A DNA stretch of 64,000 nt from Tsukamurella tyrosinosolvens (GTDB taxonomy: Bacteria > Actinomycetota > Actinomycetes > Mycobacteriales > Mycobacteriaceae). The notes under the pieces are model-generated. The model was not told the origin of the DNA. It made no database searches and saw nothing but the letters and a program-made list of their open reading frames with translations. Where the stretch lies: the NCBI RefSeq assembly GCF_900104775.1, contig NZ_FNSA01000003.1:1302001-1366000 (forward strand). Reading direction: 5' to 3'. Shown one piece after another: positions 37,651 to 49,613 of the stretch (position 1 is its first letter; the number at the start of each line of letters is the position of its first letter). Both the position numbers and the translations under genes were made by a program.

Positions 37651-38865
37651 GTGCACATCGAGATGCTGGGCGGGGTGGTCGTCGGGGCCGGCGCTGCCGG
37701 GGTCCCGATGCGAGAATTGCTGGTAGTGGGACTGACTGCTGCAGTTGTCACATTCTTCGCGACGTCGCTGGTCCGCGTCGTCGCCACGCGGTTCGGTGCG
37801 GTCGCGGTTCCGCGGGCGCGCGACGTCCACGTGGTACCCACACCGCGCCTCGGGGGAGTGGGCATCTACATCGGGATGGTCGCCGGCATCTTCTTAGCCG
37901 CGCAGCTGCCGGCTCTCACGCGGGGCTTCGCCTATTCCAAGGATGCCGTCGCGGTTCTCGTCGCCGGCGCCGTGATCGTGGTCGTCGGCATCATCGACGA
38001 CCGTTGGGGCGTCGACGCCCTGACGAAACTGGTCGGCCAGATCTTCGCCGCGTCGCTGCTCGTCGTGATGGGCGTGGCCTGGAACGTGGTCTACGTCCCG
38101 GGCATCAATACGACGGTGGTGCTCGACCAGCTGCAGGCCGGCCTGCTGACGGTGATCGTCGCGGTCGCCACCGTCAACGCCATGAACTTCATCGACGGGC
38201 TCGACGGCCTGTTGGCCGGCGTGGCCGCTCTGGCGGCGCTCGCGATCCTCATCTTCTCCGTGGGCCTGATGTTCGACTCCGGCGGCGACGCACCGTCGTA
38301 CCCCCCGGCCCTCATCACCGCCGCGCTCTTCGGCGCGTGCATGGGCTTCCTTCCGCACAACTTCCAGCCCGCCCGGATCTTCATGGGCGACTCCGGCTCC
38401 ATGCTGCTCGGCCTCACCCTCGCGGCGGCGTCGACCTCCGCGTCCGGGCGGATCTCCCAGAACGCGTACGGCACGACCGACATCTTCGCGCTGCTGCTGC
38501 CGCTCCTGCTCGCCGTCGCGGTGATGTTCGTGCCGATGCTGGACCTCCTACTAGCGGTCGTGCGCCGCACCCGCGCGGGTGTGCACCCGTTCACGGCGGA
38601 CAAGATGCACCTGCATCATCGGCTGCTGCAGATCGGGCACAGCCAGCGCCGCGTCGTGGTGGTCATCTACCTGTGGGTGGGTGTGTTGGGCCTGAGTGCC
38701 GCGGCGTCCACGATGCTCCCGCCGACCCTCATCGCACCCCTCTTCGGGGCGGGCCTGCTGTGCGCCCTCGTCTTCACCGTGGTGCCGCGGATCGTGCCGC
38801 GCCTGCGGGAGCGCTATTCCGAAACCGCGAGGTCAGATACATCGACCAAGTCGGGAACCCGGTAA
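37651..38865 (+). CDS. wecA: decaprenyl-phosphate GlcNAc-1-phosphate transferase (WecA/Rfe-like)
   Basis: A 404-residue polytopic enzyme of the MraY/WecA family with about 11 transmembrane helices. It would transfer GlcNAc-1-phosphate from UDP-GlcNAc to the polyprenyl carrier, starting the rhamnosyl-GlcNAc linker that joins arabinogalactan to peptidoglycan. Catalytic Asp motifs are GIIDDRWG and NFIDGLDGLLAG, the metal site is IFMGDSGSM, and the UDP-GlcNAc loop is DKMHLHHRLLQIGHS. The protein is close to Rv1302 from memory; the segment GGDAPSYPP differs from it exactly where a copy of the 9-mer GCACCGTCG sits. It precedes the atp operon, as in mycobacteria. Confidence 0.95.
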   Translation: MHIEMLGGVVVGAGAAGVPMRELLVVGLTAAVVTFFATSLVRVVATRFGAVAVPRARDVHVVPTPRLGGVGIYIGMVAGIFLAAQLPALTRGFAYSKDAVAVLVAGAVIVVVGIIDDRWGVDALTKLVGQIFAASLLVVMGVAWNVVYVPGINTTVVLDQLQAGLLTVIVAVATVNAMNFIDGLDGLLAGVAALAALAILIFSVGLMFDSGGDAPSYPPALITAALFGACMGFLPHNFQPARIFMGDSGSMLLGLTLAAASTSASGRISQNAYGTTDIFALLLPLLLAVAVMFVPMLDLLLAVVRRTRAGVHPFTADKMHLHHRLLQIGHSQRRVVVVIYLWVGVLGLSAAASTMLPPTLIAPLFGAGLLCALVFTVVPRIVPRLRERYSETARSDTSTKSGTR

Positions 38866-39075
38866 CGCAGGACGGTCGTCCTGTTGTACTATCGTGTGTA
38901 GTTGATCGGTTGGATCACGGCACGGACCCGATGTGGGGAGTGCCCCTACTTCTTGGTAGAGTCTCAGCCAATCACAAAGAATCCGTGATGTGACCCACGC
39001 TACGGATTCGGCAGACGCCGCCCCCGGTCGCCGCGAGACCTTCGCTGGAGCGACCCTGACCCCGAAGGAGGGGAC
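38866..39075 (+). promoter_or_regulatory. wecA-atpI gap, probable atp operon promoter region
   Basis: 210 nt without a gene. Candidate -10 hexamers are TACTAT (38887-38892) and TAGAGT (38957-38962), neither with a clear -35. AATCCGT (38980-38986) and ACGGATT (39002-39008) can form a 7-bp hairpin in the leader. A strong GAAGGAGG site ends about 7 nt before atpI. Confidence 0.4.
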
Positions 39076-39489
39076 ATGACGACGCCCGCCCCCTCCGTCG
39101 ACGGCCAGGTCGGTCGTAGCGTCGTGACCTTCGTGAACCCGATCGTGATCGTGATCGGCCTCTCCGTGATCGCCGCCGGCGTCGGCACCGCCTTCGGTCA
39201 CCCGTGGTTCGCCGCGTGGTTCCTCCTCGGCGGGCTGCTCTCCGTGCTGAACGCCAAGCTGGCGGTCCTCAAGGTGGCCACGGTCACCGCGGAGAACGAG
39301 CCCCGCAAGGCTCCGGTCGCCGTCAATTCGATGGTCCGCCTCGGCGTCGTCTCCGTCATCGCGATCGTGATCGCCTACTTCTTCCGGCCCGATGGGCTGG
39401 GCGTGATCTTCGGCCTCGCCGTCGGTCAGATCGTCCTCGTCCTGAACACCGTCATCCCCGTTCTGAAAGGGCTTCGCCAGCAGTCATGA
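39076..39489 (+). CDS. atpI: ATP synthase I-like membrane protein
   Basis: A 137-residue protein with four hydrophobic helices (about 21-38, 45-62, 90-106, 112-130) and a short charged loop (TVTAENEPRKAPVA). Position as first gene of the atp operon and four-helix layout match the AtpI-like proteins (Rv1303 counterpart), thought to help assemble the c-ring or import magnesium. Sequence conservation in this family is low, so the name rests on topology and context. Strong ribosome-binding site; the stop overlaps the atpB ATG (ATGA). Confidence 0.85.
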   Translation: MTTPAPSVDGQVGRSVVTFVNPIVIVIGLSVIAAGVGTAFGHPWFAAWFLLGGLLSVLNAKLAVLKVATVTAENEPRKAPVAVNSMVRLGVVSVIAIVIAYFFRPDGLGVIFGLAVGQIVLVLNTVIPVLKGLRQQS

Positions 39490-40238
39490 ACACCAACCTG
39501 TACGCCGAGGGCTCGATCAAGGTCGCCCACTACAAGTCGTTCGAGCTGTTCGGAATGACCTTTCACTGGGACACGATCCTGGCCACGGCGATCGCGGCCG
39601 CGATCGTGCTCATCCTGGCGTTCATCCTGAAGGCGAAGGTCACCTCGACCGGTGTCCCGAGCGGTGTGCAGCTGTTCTGGGAGGCCATCACCATCCAGCT
39701 CCGCAGCCAGGTCGAGTCCGCGATCGGCATGAAGGTGGCGCCGTTCCTGCTGCCGCTCGCGATCGCGCTGTTCTCCCTGATCCTGTTCGCGAACTGGCTC
39801 GCGGTGCTGCCGCAGCAGTACACGGGTGAGGGCGGCGCCCCCACCGAGATCTTCATGCCGCCGGCCGCCGACGTCAGCTTCGTCTACGCGTTGGTCCTGG
39901 TCGTGTACCTGGGCTACCACTTCGCCGGTTTCCGCACCCACGGCATCTTCGGCTACCCGGCGAAGGTCGTGAAGGGCCACGCGGTCGGCCTGGCGCCGAT
40001 CAACGTGATCGAGGAGCTCATCTCGAAGCCGCTGTCGCTCGCACTGCGACTCTTCGGCAACGTCTTCGCGGGCACGGTCATGGTCGCGGTCATCGCGCTG
40101 CTGCCGGCCTACATCCTCTGGTTCCCGAACTCCCTGTGGAAGTCCTTCGAGCTCTTCGTCGGCCTCATCCAGGCGTTCATCTTCTCGCTCCTGACCATCC
40201 TGTACTTCTCCACCGCTATGGAGAAGACGCACCACTGA
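39486..40238 (+). CDS. atpB: F0 ATP synthase subunit a
   Basis: A 250-residue membrane subunit forming the proton half-channels against the c-ring. The essential arginine is in KPLSLALRLFGNVFAG, and the C-terminal helix carries LIQAFIFSLLTILYFSTAME. About six helices, periplasmic N terminus. The ATG at 39486 overlaps the atpI stop; the frame is open upstream but that part is out of frame with known subunit a. Next is atpE, 79 nt downstream. Confidence 0.97.
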   Translation: MNTNLYAEGSIKVAHYKSFELFGMTFHWDTILATAIAAAIVLILAFILKAKVTSTGVPSGVQLFWEAITIQLRSQVESAIGMKVAPFLLPLAIALFSLILFANWLAVLPQQYTGEGGAPTEIFMPPAADVSFVYALVLVVYLGYHFAGFRTHGIFGYPAKVVKGHAVGLAPINVIEELISKPLSLALRLFGNVFAGTVMVAVIALLPAYILWFPNSLWKSFELFVGLIQAFIFSLLTILYFSTAMEKTHH

Positions 40239-40317
40239 CCTGTTCGCGGCCCACACCGGGCCACGGACGAGTAGACCCTGGTAGGCCGACTACCAGAAAC
40301 CGAAAGGGAAAAGATAA

Positions 40318-40563
<246 letters not shown>

Positions 40564-40592
40564 TTCGCTCGTAAGAAACGGGACCTGACGTC

Positions 40593-41105
40593 ATGCAGCT
40601 CGCTGAAGGAAACTTCCTCCTCCCCACCGCGGGGACCTTCATCTCGTGCCTGATCATCTTCTTGATCGTGCTCGCGGTGATCTGGTTCTTCGTGGCGCCT
40701 TCCATCCAGAAGGTTCTGGACGATCGCGACAAGATGATCCACCAGACCGCCACCGACGGCCGCGCCGCGGCCAAGGGGTTCGAGGACGCCGAGTCGGAGT
40801 ACCGCGCCGGAATCGCTTCCGCCCGTGGTGAGGCCGGCAGCATCCGCGACGAGGCGCGTGCCGGCGGCCGCGTCTCGATGGAGGAGCAGAAGCAGCGGGC
40901 TACGGCCGAGGCGGACGCGATCACGCGGGAGAAGACCGAGCAGCTGCGCACCGCGGGTGAGTCCGCGGCCGCGGCGGCGCGCGCCGATCTCGCTCCGCTC
41001 TCGGCGTCGTTGGCGAGCCGCGTGCTCGGCTTCGACGTCACGCAGGACCCGGCCCTCAAGGCGAAGCTGGATGCATTCTCGAGCGACAAGGTGGTGAAGA
41101 ACTAA
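40593..41105 (+). CDS. atpF: F0 ATP synthase subunit b
   Basis: A 170-residue peripheral-stalk subunit: one N-terminal transmembrane helix (about 13-35) and a long charged helix. It begins MQLAEGNFLLPTAGTFISCL and ends before the next gene with no gap. Together with the b-like N-terminal part of AtpH it should form the heterodimeric stalk typical of Mycobacteriales. Confidence 0.96.
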   Translation: MQLAEGNFLLPTAGTFISCLIIFLIVLAVIWFFVAPSIQKVLDDRDKMIHQTATDGRAAAKGFEDAESEYRAGIASARGEAGSIRDEARAGGRVSMEEQKQRATAEADAITREKTEQLRTAGESAAAAARADLAPLSASLASRVLGFDVTQDPALKAKLDAFSSDKVVKN

Positions 41106-42452
41106 ATGGGTGTCTTTATCGGCAACCTGATCGCCTTCGCGGTCATCCTCTTCGTCCTGTGGAAGTTCGTCGTTCCGCCGGTGAAGCGACTCATGAAGGA
41201 GCGCCAGGACACCGTCCGGGCGCAGCTCGAGGAGTCGCGCATCGCGCAGGAGAAGCTGGCGCAGGCGGGCCAGGCGGGGGAGCGCGCGCGCTCCGACGCC
41301 GCCCGCGAGGGCAGCCAGATCCGCGACGAGGCCCGTGGCGACGCGGACGCGATCCGCGAAGAGCTGCGCAACCAGACCGACCGTGAGGTCGCCCGCATCG
41401 GCGAGCACGGCCAGGGCCAGATCGCTCTCAACCGCAGCAACCTGGTGCGGGGCTACCGCGCCGGGCTCGGCGCCGAGGCCGTCGACGTGGCGGGACGCCT
41501 CGTCCGCGACCACCTCAGCGACCCGGCCAACCAGTCCGCATCGGTCGACCGTTCGCTCGCCGAGCTCGAGTCGATGACGCAGGGCGCCGACGAGGTGCGC
41601 GTCACCGAGTCCGACCGCATCGGCACCCGTTCGCTGCGCGCCGCGAGCCGCGACGCCGTCCGCCAGCTGGCGGCGGGCTTCGACCAGCGCACCGCGGGCC
41701 TCGATCAGGCCGCCCTGGCCCGCGTGGCCGACGACCTGGCCGACGTGGTCAACGTGCTCAACGAGCAGCCCGTGCTGCGCAAGCACCTCGCCGAGTCCGC
41801 AGAGGCCCCCGAGGCCAAGCGCACCCTCGTCGACAACCTCTTCGGCGGCAAGATCAGCCCCGAGGCGAACGCGTTCCTGCAGGACGCCGCGGCGGCCAAG
41901 TGGTCGGCTCCGGCCGACTTCGCGACGGCCGTCGAGCGACAGGCCCGCGTGGCCGTGCTGCTCGGCGCCGAGCGCGCCGGCACGCTCGACGAGACCGAGG
42001 ACGAGCTGTTCCGCGCGGGACGCATCCTCGAGGGTGAGCCGCAGCTCACCGCGGCGCTGTCCGACACCCGGGCGCCGGCCGCGAGCCGCGTCGCGCTGCT
42101 GGACAAGGTGTTCGGCGGCAAGGTGAACGACTTCACGGCGGCGCTGCTCCGCCAGACGGTGCGCCTCGTGCGCGTCGGCCGCGTGGACGCCGCCGTCGCC
42201 TCGATCGCCGAGCTGGCAGCGGCCCGTCGCGGTGAATCCGTCGCCGTTGTCGAGTCGGCGGTCGCCCTGACCGACGCCCAGCGGAGCCGCACCGCGGATC
42301 TGCTGGCCCGCATCTACCAGCGCAAGATCGCGGTGCAGACCGAGGTCGTCGCCGAGCTCCTGGGCGGCCTGCGCATCACGGTGGGCAACGAGGTCATCGA
42401 GGCCGACATCGCGTCGCGTCTCGACAAGGCCGCCGAACAGCTGCCCCGCTAA
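41106..42452 (+). CDS. atpH: fused b-delta ATP synthase subunit
   Basis: A 448-residue fusion. Residues 1-25 form a membrane anchor ([20 protein letters not shown]), about 30-165 a charged b-type helix, and about 175-448 the delta subunit (OSCP) that clamps the F1 head, ending in [21 protein letters not shown], the conserved delta C terminus. This b-delta fusion is characteristic of Mycobacteriales and is about 2.5 times longer than a normal delta subunit. The ATG follows the atpF TAA directly. Confidence 0.97.
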   Translation: MGVFIGNLIAFAVILFVLWKFVVPPVKRLMKERQDTVRAQLEESRIAQEKLAQAGQAGERARSDAAREGSQIRDEARGDADAIREELRNQTDREVARIGEHGQGQIALNRSNLVRGYRAGLGAEAVDVAGRLVRDHLSDPANQSASVDRSLAELESMTQGADEVRVTESDRIGTRSLRAASRDAVRQLAAGFDQRTAGLDQAALARVADDLADVVNVLNEQPVLRKHLAESAEAPEAKRTLVDNLFGGKISPEANAFLQDAAAAKWSAPADFATAVERQARVAVLLGAERAGTLDETEDELFRAGRILEGEPQLTAALSDTRAPAASRVALLDKVFGGKVNDFTAALLRQTVRLVRVGRVDAAVASIAELAAARRGESVAVVESAVALTDAQRSRTADLLARIYQRKIAVQTEVVAELLGGLRITVGNEVIEADIASRLDKAAEQLPR

Positions 42453-42499
42453 CACACACAAACTTCCACCCAGAACACAAAAGAGGGAAACGAGTACTC

Positions 42500-44134
42500 A
42501 TGGCTGAGTTGACGATCTCAACCGACGACGTCAAGGGCGCGATCGAGCAGTACGTCTCGACGTTCGAGGCCGACGCCTCCCGCGAGGAGATCGGCACCGT
42601 CTCCGACACCGCCGACGGCATCGCCCACGTGACCGGGCTCCCCGGCGCGATGGCGAATGAGCTGCTCGAGTTCCCCGGCGGGGTGCTCGGCGTGGCCCTG
42701 AACCTCGACGAGGACGAGATCGGCGCCGTCATCCTCGGTAACTACGAGGAGCTCGAGGAGGGCCAGCAGGTCCGCCGCACCGGCGACGTGCTGTCCGTGC
42801 CCGTGGGCGACAAGTTCCTGGGCCGCGTGGTCAACCCGCTCGGCCAGCCGATCGACGGCCTGGGCGACATCGAGGCCGAGGAGCAGCGCGTCCTCGAGCT
42901 GCAGGCCGCGTCCGTGCTCGAGCGCCAGCCCGTCGAGGAGTCGCTCGCGACCGGCATCAAGGCCATCGACGCCATGACCGCCATCGGCCGCGGCCAGCGC
43001 CAGCTGGTCATCGGTGACCGCAAGACCGGCAAGACCGCGGTCTGCGTCGACACCATCCTCAACCAGAAGGCGAACTGGGAGTCGGGCGACCCGACCAAGC
43101 AGGTCCGCTGCATCTACGTCGCCATCGGCCAGAAGGGCTCGACGATCGCGGGTGTGAAGGCCGCCCTCGACGAGGCCGGCGCCATGGAGTACACGACCAT
43201 CGTCGCGGCCCCCGCCTCCGACTCGGCCGGCTTCAAGTGGCTCGCCCCGTACACCGGCTCGGCCATCGGCCAGCACTGGATGTACCAGGGCAAGCACGTC
43301 CTCATCGTGTTCGACGACCTGTCCAAGCAGGCCGAGGCCTACCGCGCGATCTCGCTGCTGCTGCGCCGCCCGCCGGGCCGCGAGGCGTACCCCGGCGACG
43401 TCTTCTACCTCCACTCCCGCCTGCTGGAGCGTTCGGCGAAGCTGTCCGACGCCCTCGGCGGTGGCTCGATGACCGCGCTGCCGATCATCGAGACCAAGGC
43501 CAACGACGTCTCGGCGTTCATCCCGACCAACGTCATCTCGATCACCGACGGCCAGGTCTTCCTCGAGTCCGACCTGTTCAACAAGGGCGTCCGCCCCGCG
43601 ATCAACGTCGGCACCTCGGTGTCCCGCGTCGGTGGTGCCGCGCAGACCAAGGGCCTCAAGAAGGTCTCGGGCTCGCTGCGTCTGGAGCTCGCCCAGTTCC
43701 GCGAGCTGGAGGCCTTCTCGGCCTTCGCCTCGGACCTCGACGACGCCTCGAAGGCGCAGCTGGCGCGCGGCGCCCGCTGGGTCGAGCTGCTCAAGCAGGA
43801 CCAGTACAGCCCGTCGTCGGTCGAGGACGAGATCGTCTCGATCTACCTCTGCGGCGAGGGCCACTACGACTCGGTGCCCGTCGAGGACGTGCGCCGCTTC
43901 GACGGTGAGCTGCTGAGCCACCTGCACCACGCCGCGGCCGGCGTCTACGAGTCCATCGCGGGCGGCAAGGTCCTCGAAAAGGACCAGGCGGAGATCCTCG
44001 TCGCCGAGACCAACCGCTTCAAGCAGAGCTTCCTCGCCTCGGACGGCTCGCGCGTCGTGAACGAGGCCGAGGCCGGCGCGCTGCCCGCCGAGGACGTCGA
44101 GCACGAGACGATCAAGGTCAAGCGCAATGGCTAG
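42500..44134 (+). CDS. atpA: F1 ATP synthase subunit alpha
   Basis: A 544-residue non-catalytic nucleotide-binding subunit. The P-loop is [10 protein letters not shown], and the alpha signature [17 protein letters not shown] is near residue 368. The C-terminal extension beyond about residue 510 ([21 protein letters not shown]) matches the mycobacteria-type tail known to suppress ATP hydrolysis by contacting gamma; that role here is inferred. A GAGGGAAACG site precedes the ATG; the gene overlaps atpG by 8 nt. Confidence 0.98.
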   Translation: MAELTISTDDVKGAIEQYVSTFEADASREEIGTVSDTADGIAHVTGLPGAMANELLEFPGGVLGVALNLDEDEIGAVILGNYEELEEGQQVRRTGDVLSVPVGDKFLGRVVNPLGQPIDGLGDIEAEEQRVLELQAASVLERQPVEESLATGIKAIDAMTAIGRGQRQLVIGDRKTGKTAVCVDTILNQKANWESGDPTKQVRCIYVAIGQKGSTIAGVKAALDEAGAMEYTTIVAAPASDSAGFKWLAPYTGSAIGQHWMYQGKHVLIVFDDLSKQAEAYRAISLLLRRPPGREAYPGDVFYLHSRLLERSAKLSDALGGGSMTALPIIETKANDVSAFIPTNVISITDGQVFLESDLFNKGVRPAINVGTSVSRVGGAAQTKGLKKVSGSLRLELAQFRELEAFSAFASDLDDASKAQLARGARWVELLKQDQYSPSSVEDEIVSIYLCGEGHYDSVPVEDVRRFDGELLSHLHHAAAGVYESIAGGKVLEKDQAEILVAETNRFKQSFLASDGSRVVNEAEAGALPAEDVEHETIKVKRNG

Positions 44135-45050
44135 TATCCGAGAGCTGCGCTCGCGGATCCGTTCGGTCAACTCGACCAAGAAGATCACCAAGGCGCAGGA
44201 ACTGATCGCGACCTCGCGGATCACCAAGGCGCAGGCCCGTGTCGCGGCCGCCAAGCCCTACTCCGAGGAGATGACCTCGGTGCTCTCGGAGCTGGCCAGC
44301 AAGTCCGGCTCGCTGGATCACCCGCTCCTCACCGAGCGGGCGAACCCGAAGCGCGCCGCGATCCTCGTGGTCTCCTCCGACCGCGGCATGTGCGGCGGCT
44401 ACAACTCCAACGTGCTGCGGGAGACGCGTGAGCTGATCCAGCTGCTCAAGGACGAGGGCAAGGAGCCCGTCCTCTACGTCATGGGCCAGAAGGGGCTGGA
44501 CTACTTCCGGTTCCGCGGCCAGGACGTGGCGGGCGCCTGGACCGGCTTCTCGCAGCAGCCCCAGCACGCGGACGCCACGGCGGCGACCGAGACGCTGGTG
44601 AAGCTCTTCGAGACCGGCTCCGAGGAGTACGTGACGATCGACGGTGTCGAGACGCACGGCGTCGACGAGCTGCACATCGTCTACACGCGCTTCGTGTCGA
44701 TGCTCTCGCAGAACCCCGAGGTGCGCCGCATGGCCCCGCTCGTGGTCGAGGAGAGCGACGGCACGTCGGGCGACGACGAGGCTGCGGCCCGGAACTTCAC
44801 CTTCGAGCCCAGCGCGGACAGCCTGCTGTCGTCGCTGCTGCCGAAGTACGTCGCGACCCGCGTCTTCGCGGCCCTGCTCGACTCGGCGGCGTCGGAGAAC
44901 GCCGCGCGTCGTACGGCCATGAAGGCGGCCACCGACAACGCCAACGATCTGGCCGTCTCGCTCTCCCGCGAGGCCAACCAGCTCCGCCAGGCGCAGATCA
45001 CCCAGGAAATCAGCGAAATCGTCGGTGGCGCCGGCGCCCTCGCGAACTAG
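44127..45050 (+). CDS. atpG: F1 ATP synthase subunit gamma
   Basis: A 307-residue central-shaft subunit. The N-terminal coiled coil starts [20 protein letters not shown], the Rossmann core contains [16 protein letters not shown], and the C-terminal helix is [15 protein letters not shown] and [17 protein letters not shown] loop with [15 protein letters not shown] corresponds to the mycobacterial gamma insertion region. Overlaps atpA by 8 nt. Confidence 0.97.
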   Translation: MASIRELRSRIRSVNSTKKITKAQELIATSRITKAQARVAAAKPYSEEMTSVLSELASKSGSLDHPLLTERANPKRAAILVVSSDRGMCGGYNSNVLRETRELIQLLKDEGKEPVLYVMGQKGLDYFRFRGQDVAGAWTGFSQQPQHADATAATETLVKLFETGSEEYVTIDGVETHGVDELHIVYTRFVSMLSQNPEVRRMAPLVVEESDGTSGDDEAAARNFTFEPSADSLLSSLLPKYVATRVFAALLDSAASENAARRTAMKAATDNANDLAVSLSREANQLRQAQITQEISEIVGGAGALAN

Positions 45051-46514
<1,464 letters not shown>

Positions 46515-46520
46515 TTTCCA

Positions 46521-46904
46521 GTGGCTGACACTGCGTTTCAGGTAGAGGTCGTCTCCGTCGAGGAGCGGCTGTGGTCGGGCGAGGCGACTTTCGTCATCGC
46601 CCAGACCACGGAGGGTGAGCTGGGTGTCCTGGCTCATCACGAGCCGCTGTTCGGCCAGCTCACCACCGGTGGCGCCGTCGCCATCGACACGGTGGGCGGC
46701 GAGCGGCTGGCCGCGGCGATCCGCGGCGGCTTCCTCTCGGTGACCGGCGAGAAGGTCACCGTGCTGGCGGACGGGGCCGAGTGGGCCTCGACGCTGGAGG
46801 AGGCCGAGGTCCGGCGCGCCCTGGAGGCGGCGGCGGACGGGTCCGACGAGCAGGCGACCGCGCAGGGACAACTGCGCGCGATCGAGTTCCTCGCGGGCAA
46901 GTAA
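46521..46904 (+). CDS. atpC: F1 ATP synthase subunit epsilon
   Basis: A 127-residue subunit with the N-terminal ten-stranded barrel (FQVEVVSVEERLWSGEATFV; GELGVLAHHEPLFGQL) and a shortened C-terminal helix region, as in mycobacteria, where the C-terminal ATP-sensing helices are reduced. The GTG at 46521 is 6 nt after atpD. Last gene of the operon, followed 18 nt later by a near-perfect intrinsic terminator. Confidence 0.95.
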   Translation: MADTAFQVEVVSVEERLWSGEATFVIAQTTEGELGVLAHHEPLFGQLTTGGAVAIDTVGGERLAAAIRGGFLSVTGEKVTVLADGAEWASTLEEAEVRRALEAAADGSDEQATAQGQLRAIEFLAGK

Positions 46905-46922
46905 CATAGAGGTAGCAGCGTG

Positions 46923-46962
46923 AAAGCCGGTGGCCCGGTCAAGACGGGCCACCGGCTTTCCT
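46923..46962 (+). terminator. intrinsic terminator of the atp operon
   Basis: AAAGCCGGTGGCCCG (46923-46937) pairs perfectly with CGGGCCACCGGCTTT (46945-46959) around a 7-nt loop, and the stem ends in a T-run. The strongest terminator in the window. Confidence 0.92.
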
Positions 46963-46995
46963 GCTATCCGGGCACGGAGCAGTGAGGAGCGCGTG

Positions 46996-47421
46996 ATGGG
47001 CGGGGTGGTCTTCGTCGCGGTGGTCGCGGTCCTCCTGCTGCTCGTCATCGGCGCGGTGGTGGTCCTGCGCCTCTACAGCCTCCGCGTCGCCGGCGTGCCG
47101 ATCATCCTGCGCTACCTGCCGGCGCAGGGGGAGCAGGGCTGGCGCCACGGCACGCTCCGCTACGACGACCACGAACTCAAGTACTACCGGCTCTCGAGCG
47201 TGCGGCTCGGCCCCAGCTGGACGCTGCCGCGCAGCGGGACCGAGATCGTCGGCCGCCGCGCGCCCCAGGGCACCGAGCTCGACGTGATCGATCCGGACAT
47301 GGTGATCGTGCACGCGGTCACCCCGGGTGGGGAGACCGAGCTCGCGTTCGCCCGGGACGGGCTGACGGCCTTCCAGTCCTGGCTCGAGTCGCGGCCCAGT
47401 CCGCGCCGCCAGCGCCCGTAG
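46996..47421 (+). CDS. DUF2550 membrane protein
   Basis: A 141-residue protein with one N-terminal transmembrane helix (about 5-27) and a small beta-rich cytoplasmic or extracytoplasmic domain (YLPAQGEQGWRHGTLRYDD; LSSVRLGPSWTLPRSG). I recognise it as the DUF2550 family, counterpart of Rv1312, which follows the atp operon in mycobacteria. Function unknown. ATG 46996 is preferred over GTG 46993 because the GAGGAG site then has 7-8 nt spacing. Convergent with the adenosyltransferase gene, 12 nt away. Confidence 0.85.
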   Translation: MGGVVFVAVVAVLLLLVIGAVVVLRLYSLRVAGVPIILRYLPAQGEQGWRHGTLRYDDHELKYYRLSSVRLGPSWTLPRSGTEIVGRRAPQGTELDVIDPDMVIVHAVTPGGETELAFARDGLTAFQSWLESRPSPRRQRP

Positions 47422-47433
47422 CCCGCGGCCGGA

Positions 47434-48006
47434 TCAGCGGTCGCCGCCGGGCTTCCACAGCACGTCGCCCCCGGGGTTCGCGACCCGGGACAGGATGAAC
47501 AGCAGATCCGAGAGCCGGTTGAGGTACTTCGCAGGCAGCACCGAGACCGTCTCCCCGTGTTCGCGGACCGCGTCCCACGCCGCCCGCTCCGCTCGCCGCA
47601 CGACGGTGCGCGCGAGGTGCAGGTACGCCGCCAGGGGAGTGCCGCCGGGTAGGACGAACGAGTCGAGCTTCGGCAGGTCCTCGTTGTACTGGTCGCACCA
47701 GGCCTCGAGCCGCTCGATGTAGTCCGGAGTGACGCGCAGCGGCGGGTACTCGGGATCCGCGACGATCGGGTTCGAGAGATCGGCGCCGACGTCGAAGAGC
47801 TCGTTCTGTATCCGCAGGAGTACGGCGCGCAGCTCGGGTCCGGGATCGCCGACGGTGACCGCCAGGCCCAGCGCCGCGTTCGCCTCGTCGCAGTCCGCGT
47901 ACGCCCGGAGCCGGGCGTCCGACTTCGTGACCCGGGAGAAGTCGCCCAGGCCGGTGGTGCCGTCGTCGCCGGTGCGGGTGTAGATACGGGTGAGGTGGAC
48001 AGCCAT
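47434..48006 (-). CDS. pduO: PduO-type ATP:cob(I)alamin adenosyltransferase
   Basis: A 190-residue all-helical trimeric enzyme that makes adenosylcobalamin. The N-terminal ATP motif is [17 protein letters not shown], and the conserved helix motifs [24 protein letters not shown] and [13 protein letters not shown] bind ATP and cobalamin. The product is the cofactor of methylmalonyl-CoA mutase, whose partner enzyme methylmalonyl-CoA epimerase is encoded about 10 kb downstream. ATG at 48006 is used; a GTG at 48012 is also in frame. Divergent from murA (48 nt between starts). Confidence 0.94.
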   Translation of the reverse strand: MAVHLTRIYTRTGDDGTTGLGDFSRVTKSDARLRAYADCDEANAALGLAVTVGDPGPELRAVLLRIQNELFDVGADLSNPIVADPEYPPLRVTPDYIERLEAWCDQYNEDLPKLDSFVLPGGTPLAAYLHLARTVVRRAERAAWDAVREHGETVSVLPAKYLNRLSDLLFILSRVANPGGDVLWKPGGDR

Positions 48007-48041
48007 GGTCACAGGCTGTCACAGGGTCGAGCCCCGTGCCA

Positions 48042-48047
48042 TAGGCT
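48042..48047 (+). promoter_or_regulatory. -10 box for leaderless murA transcript
   Basis: TAGGCT followed by 7 nt and the GTG at 48055. No Shine-Dalgarno lies between; the box also settles the start among several in-frame candidates upstream. Confidence 0.55.
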
Positions 48048-48054
48048 GAGCGAC

Positions 48055-49308
48055 GTGGGAGAGAAGTTTCTGGTGCACGGCGGAGCCCGGCTGACCGGTG
48101 AGGTCACCGTGGGCGGCGCGAAGAACAGTGTGCTCAAGCTGATGGCGGCCACGTTGCTCGCCGAGGGCACGTCGGTGCTCACCAACTGCCCCGAGATCCT
48201 CGACGTCCCGCTCATGGCGGACGTGCTGCGCGGTCTCGGCGCGGAGGTGGAGCTCGAGGGCGACACGGCGCGCATCACGACGCCGGCGGTGCTGAACCAC
48301 CGCGCGGATTTCGACGCGGTCAAGCAGTTCCGCGCGTCGGTGTGCGTGCTCGGGCCGCTCATGGCGCGCGAGCATCGGGCCGTGGTGGCGCTGCCCGGCG
48401 GTGACGCGATCGGCTCGCGGCCGCTGGACATGCACCAGTCGGGGCTCCGCGCGCTCGGAGCGACCAGCTCCATCGAGCACGGCTGTGTTGTGGCGCAGGC
48501 GGATTCGCTCCAGGGCGCGGAGATCACGCTGGAGTTCCCCTCGGTGGGGGCCACGGAGAACATCCTCATGGCGGCGGTCCTGGCCACGGGGCTGACCGTG
48601 ATCAGCAACGTCGCGCGCGAGCCGGAGATCGTCGACCTCTGCGCGATGCTCGTCCAGATGGGTGCCGACATCGAGGGGATCGGGACCGACACCCTCATGG
48701 TGCGCGGGGTGGAGAAGCTGCACCCCACCGAGCACCGGGTGATCGGTGACCGCATCGTCGCGGCCACGTGGGGCTTCGCCGCGGTGATGACGCGCGGCGA
48801 CATCACGGTCAACGGCGTGGCTCCCGAGACCCTCGGGGTCGTGCTGCAGAAGCTCCAGGACGCGGGGGCGACGGTGACCGAGCGCGCGGACGGCTTCCGC
48901 ATCGCCTCGCCGGAGCGGCCGCACGCCGTCAACGTGGCGACGCTGCCCTTCCCCGGATTCCCCACCGACCTGCAGCCGATGGCCATCGGCATGGCCTGCG
49001 TCGCGGACGGCACGTCGATGATCACGGAGAACGTCTTCGAGGCGCGGTTCCGCTTCGTCGAGGAGATGGTGCGCCTCGGCGCCGACGCCCGGACCGACGG
49101 ACATCACGCGGTGATCAGGGGAGTGGAGCAGCTCTCGAGCGCCCCGGTGTGGTCGACCGACATCCGCGCCGGCGTGGGGCTGGTCCTCGCCGGCCTGTGC
49201 GCGGACGGGGTGACCGAGGTGCACGACGTCTTCCACATCGATCGGGGCTATCCCAACTTCGTCGGGAATGTGACGGCGCTCGGCGGCCGGATCGAGCGGG
49301 TTTCCTGA
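48055..49308 (+). CDS. murA: UDP-GlcNAc 1-carboxyvinyltransferase (MurA), naturally Asp117
   Basis: A 417-residue enzyme catalysing the first committed step of peptidoglycan synthesis: enolpyruvyl transfer from PEP to UDP-GlcNAc. K23 in GGAKNSVLK is the catalytic lysine. The residue that is Cys115 in E. coli is D117 here ([12 protein letters not shown]), the form found in mycobacteria and known to be insensitive to fosfomycin. The fold's later motifs ([21 protein letters not shown]) are intact. The gene lies directly upstream of the rrn promoters, as in M. tuberculosis, so readthrough into rrn is possible. Confidence 0.97.
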   Translation: MGEKFLVHGGARLTGEVTVGGAKNSVLKLMAATLLAEGTSVLTNCPEILDVPLMADVLRGLGAEVELEGDTARITTPAVLNHRADFDAVKQFRASVCVLGPLMAREHRAVVALPGGDAIGSRPLDMHQSGLRALGATSSIEHGCVVAQADSLQGAEITLEFPSVGATENILMAAVLATGLTVISNVAREPEIVDLCAMLVQMGADIEGIGTDTLMVRGVEKLHPTEHRVIGDRIVAATWGFAAVMTRGDITVNGVAPETLGVVLQKLQDAGATVTERADGFRIASPERPHAVNVATLPFPGFPTDLQPMAIGMACVADGTSMITENVFEARFRFVEEMVRLGADARTDGHHAVIRGVEQLSSAPVWSTDIRAGVGLVLAGLCADGVTEVHDVFHIDRGYPNFVGNVTALGGRIERVS

Positions 49309-49374
49309 CGGTCCGCGTTCGGGCGCCGTTCGGCGGCCGGCCGGAACGCCGGATCCGCAGGACGACCTGCCGAT

Positions 49375-49403
49375 TTGTGTTCCGAGTTCGACGTGTGTAA
49401 CTT
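49375..49403 (+). promoter_or_regulatory. candidate distal rrn promoter
   Basis: TTGTGT (49375-49380) and TAACTT (49398-49403), 17-bp spacer, about 65 nt after the murA stop. Not part of the tandem repeat below. TTATAT (49402-49407) is an alternative -10. Confidence 0.4.
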
Positions 49404-49613
49404 ATATCGAGTCAGCAGCGCCCAGGCGCCGCCCGGCAAGGCCCACAGCAGTCCAATGAATCTGGATCTCGACGTGCCGCCGGAAGTTCGGAAACCGGGA
49501 AGATCCGCAAGGATCATCGCGCTGACCGCCACGGAAGAGAAACCTTCTCCTCGGCCCCGCTCCGCGGGATCGTGTGGTTCCTCCATGTGGTGAGCGGTTC
49601 GGATGCCCGACAC

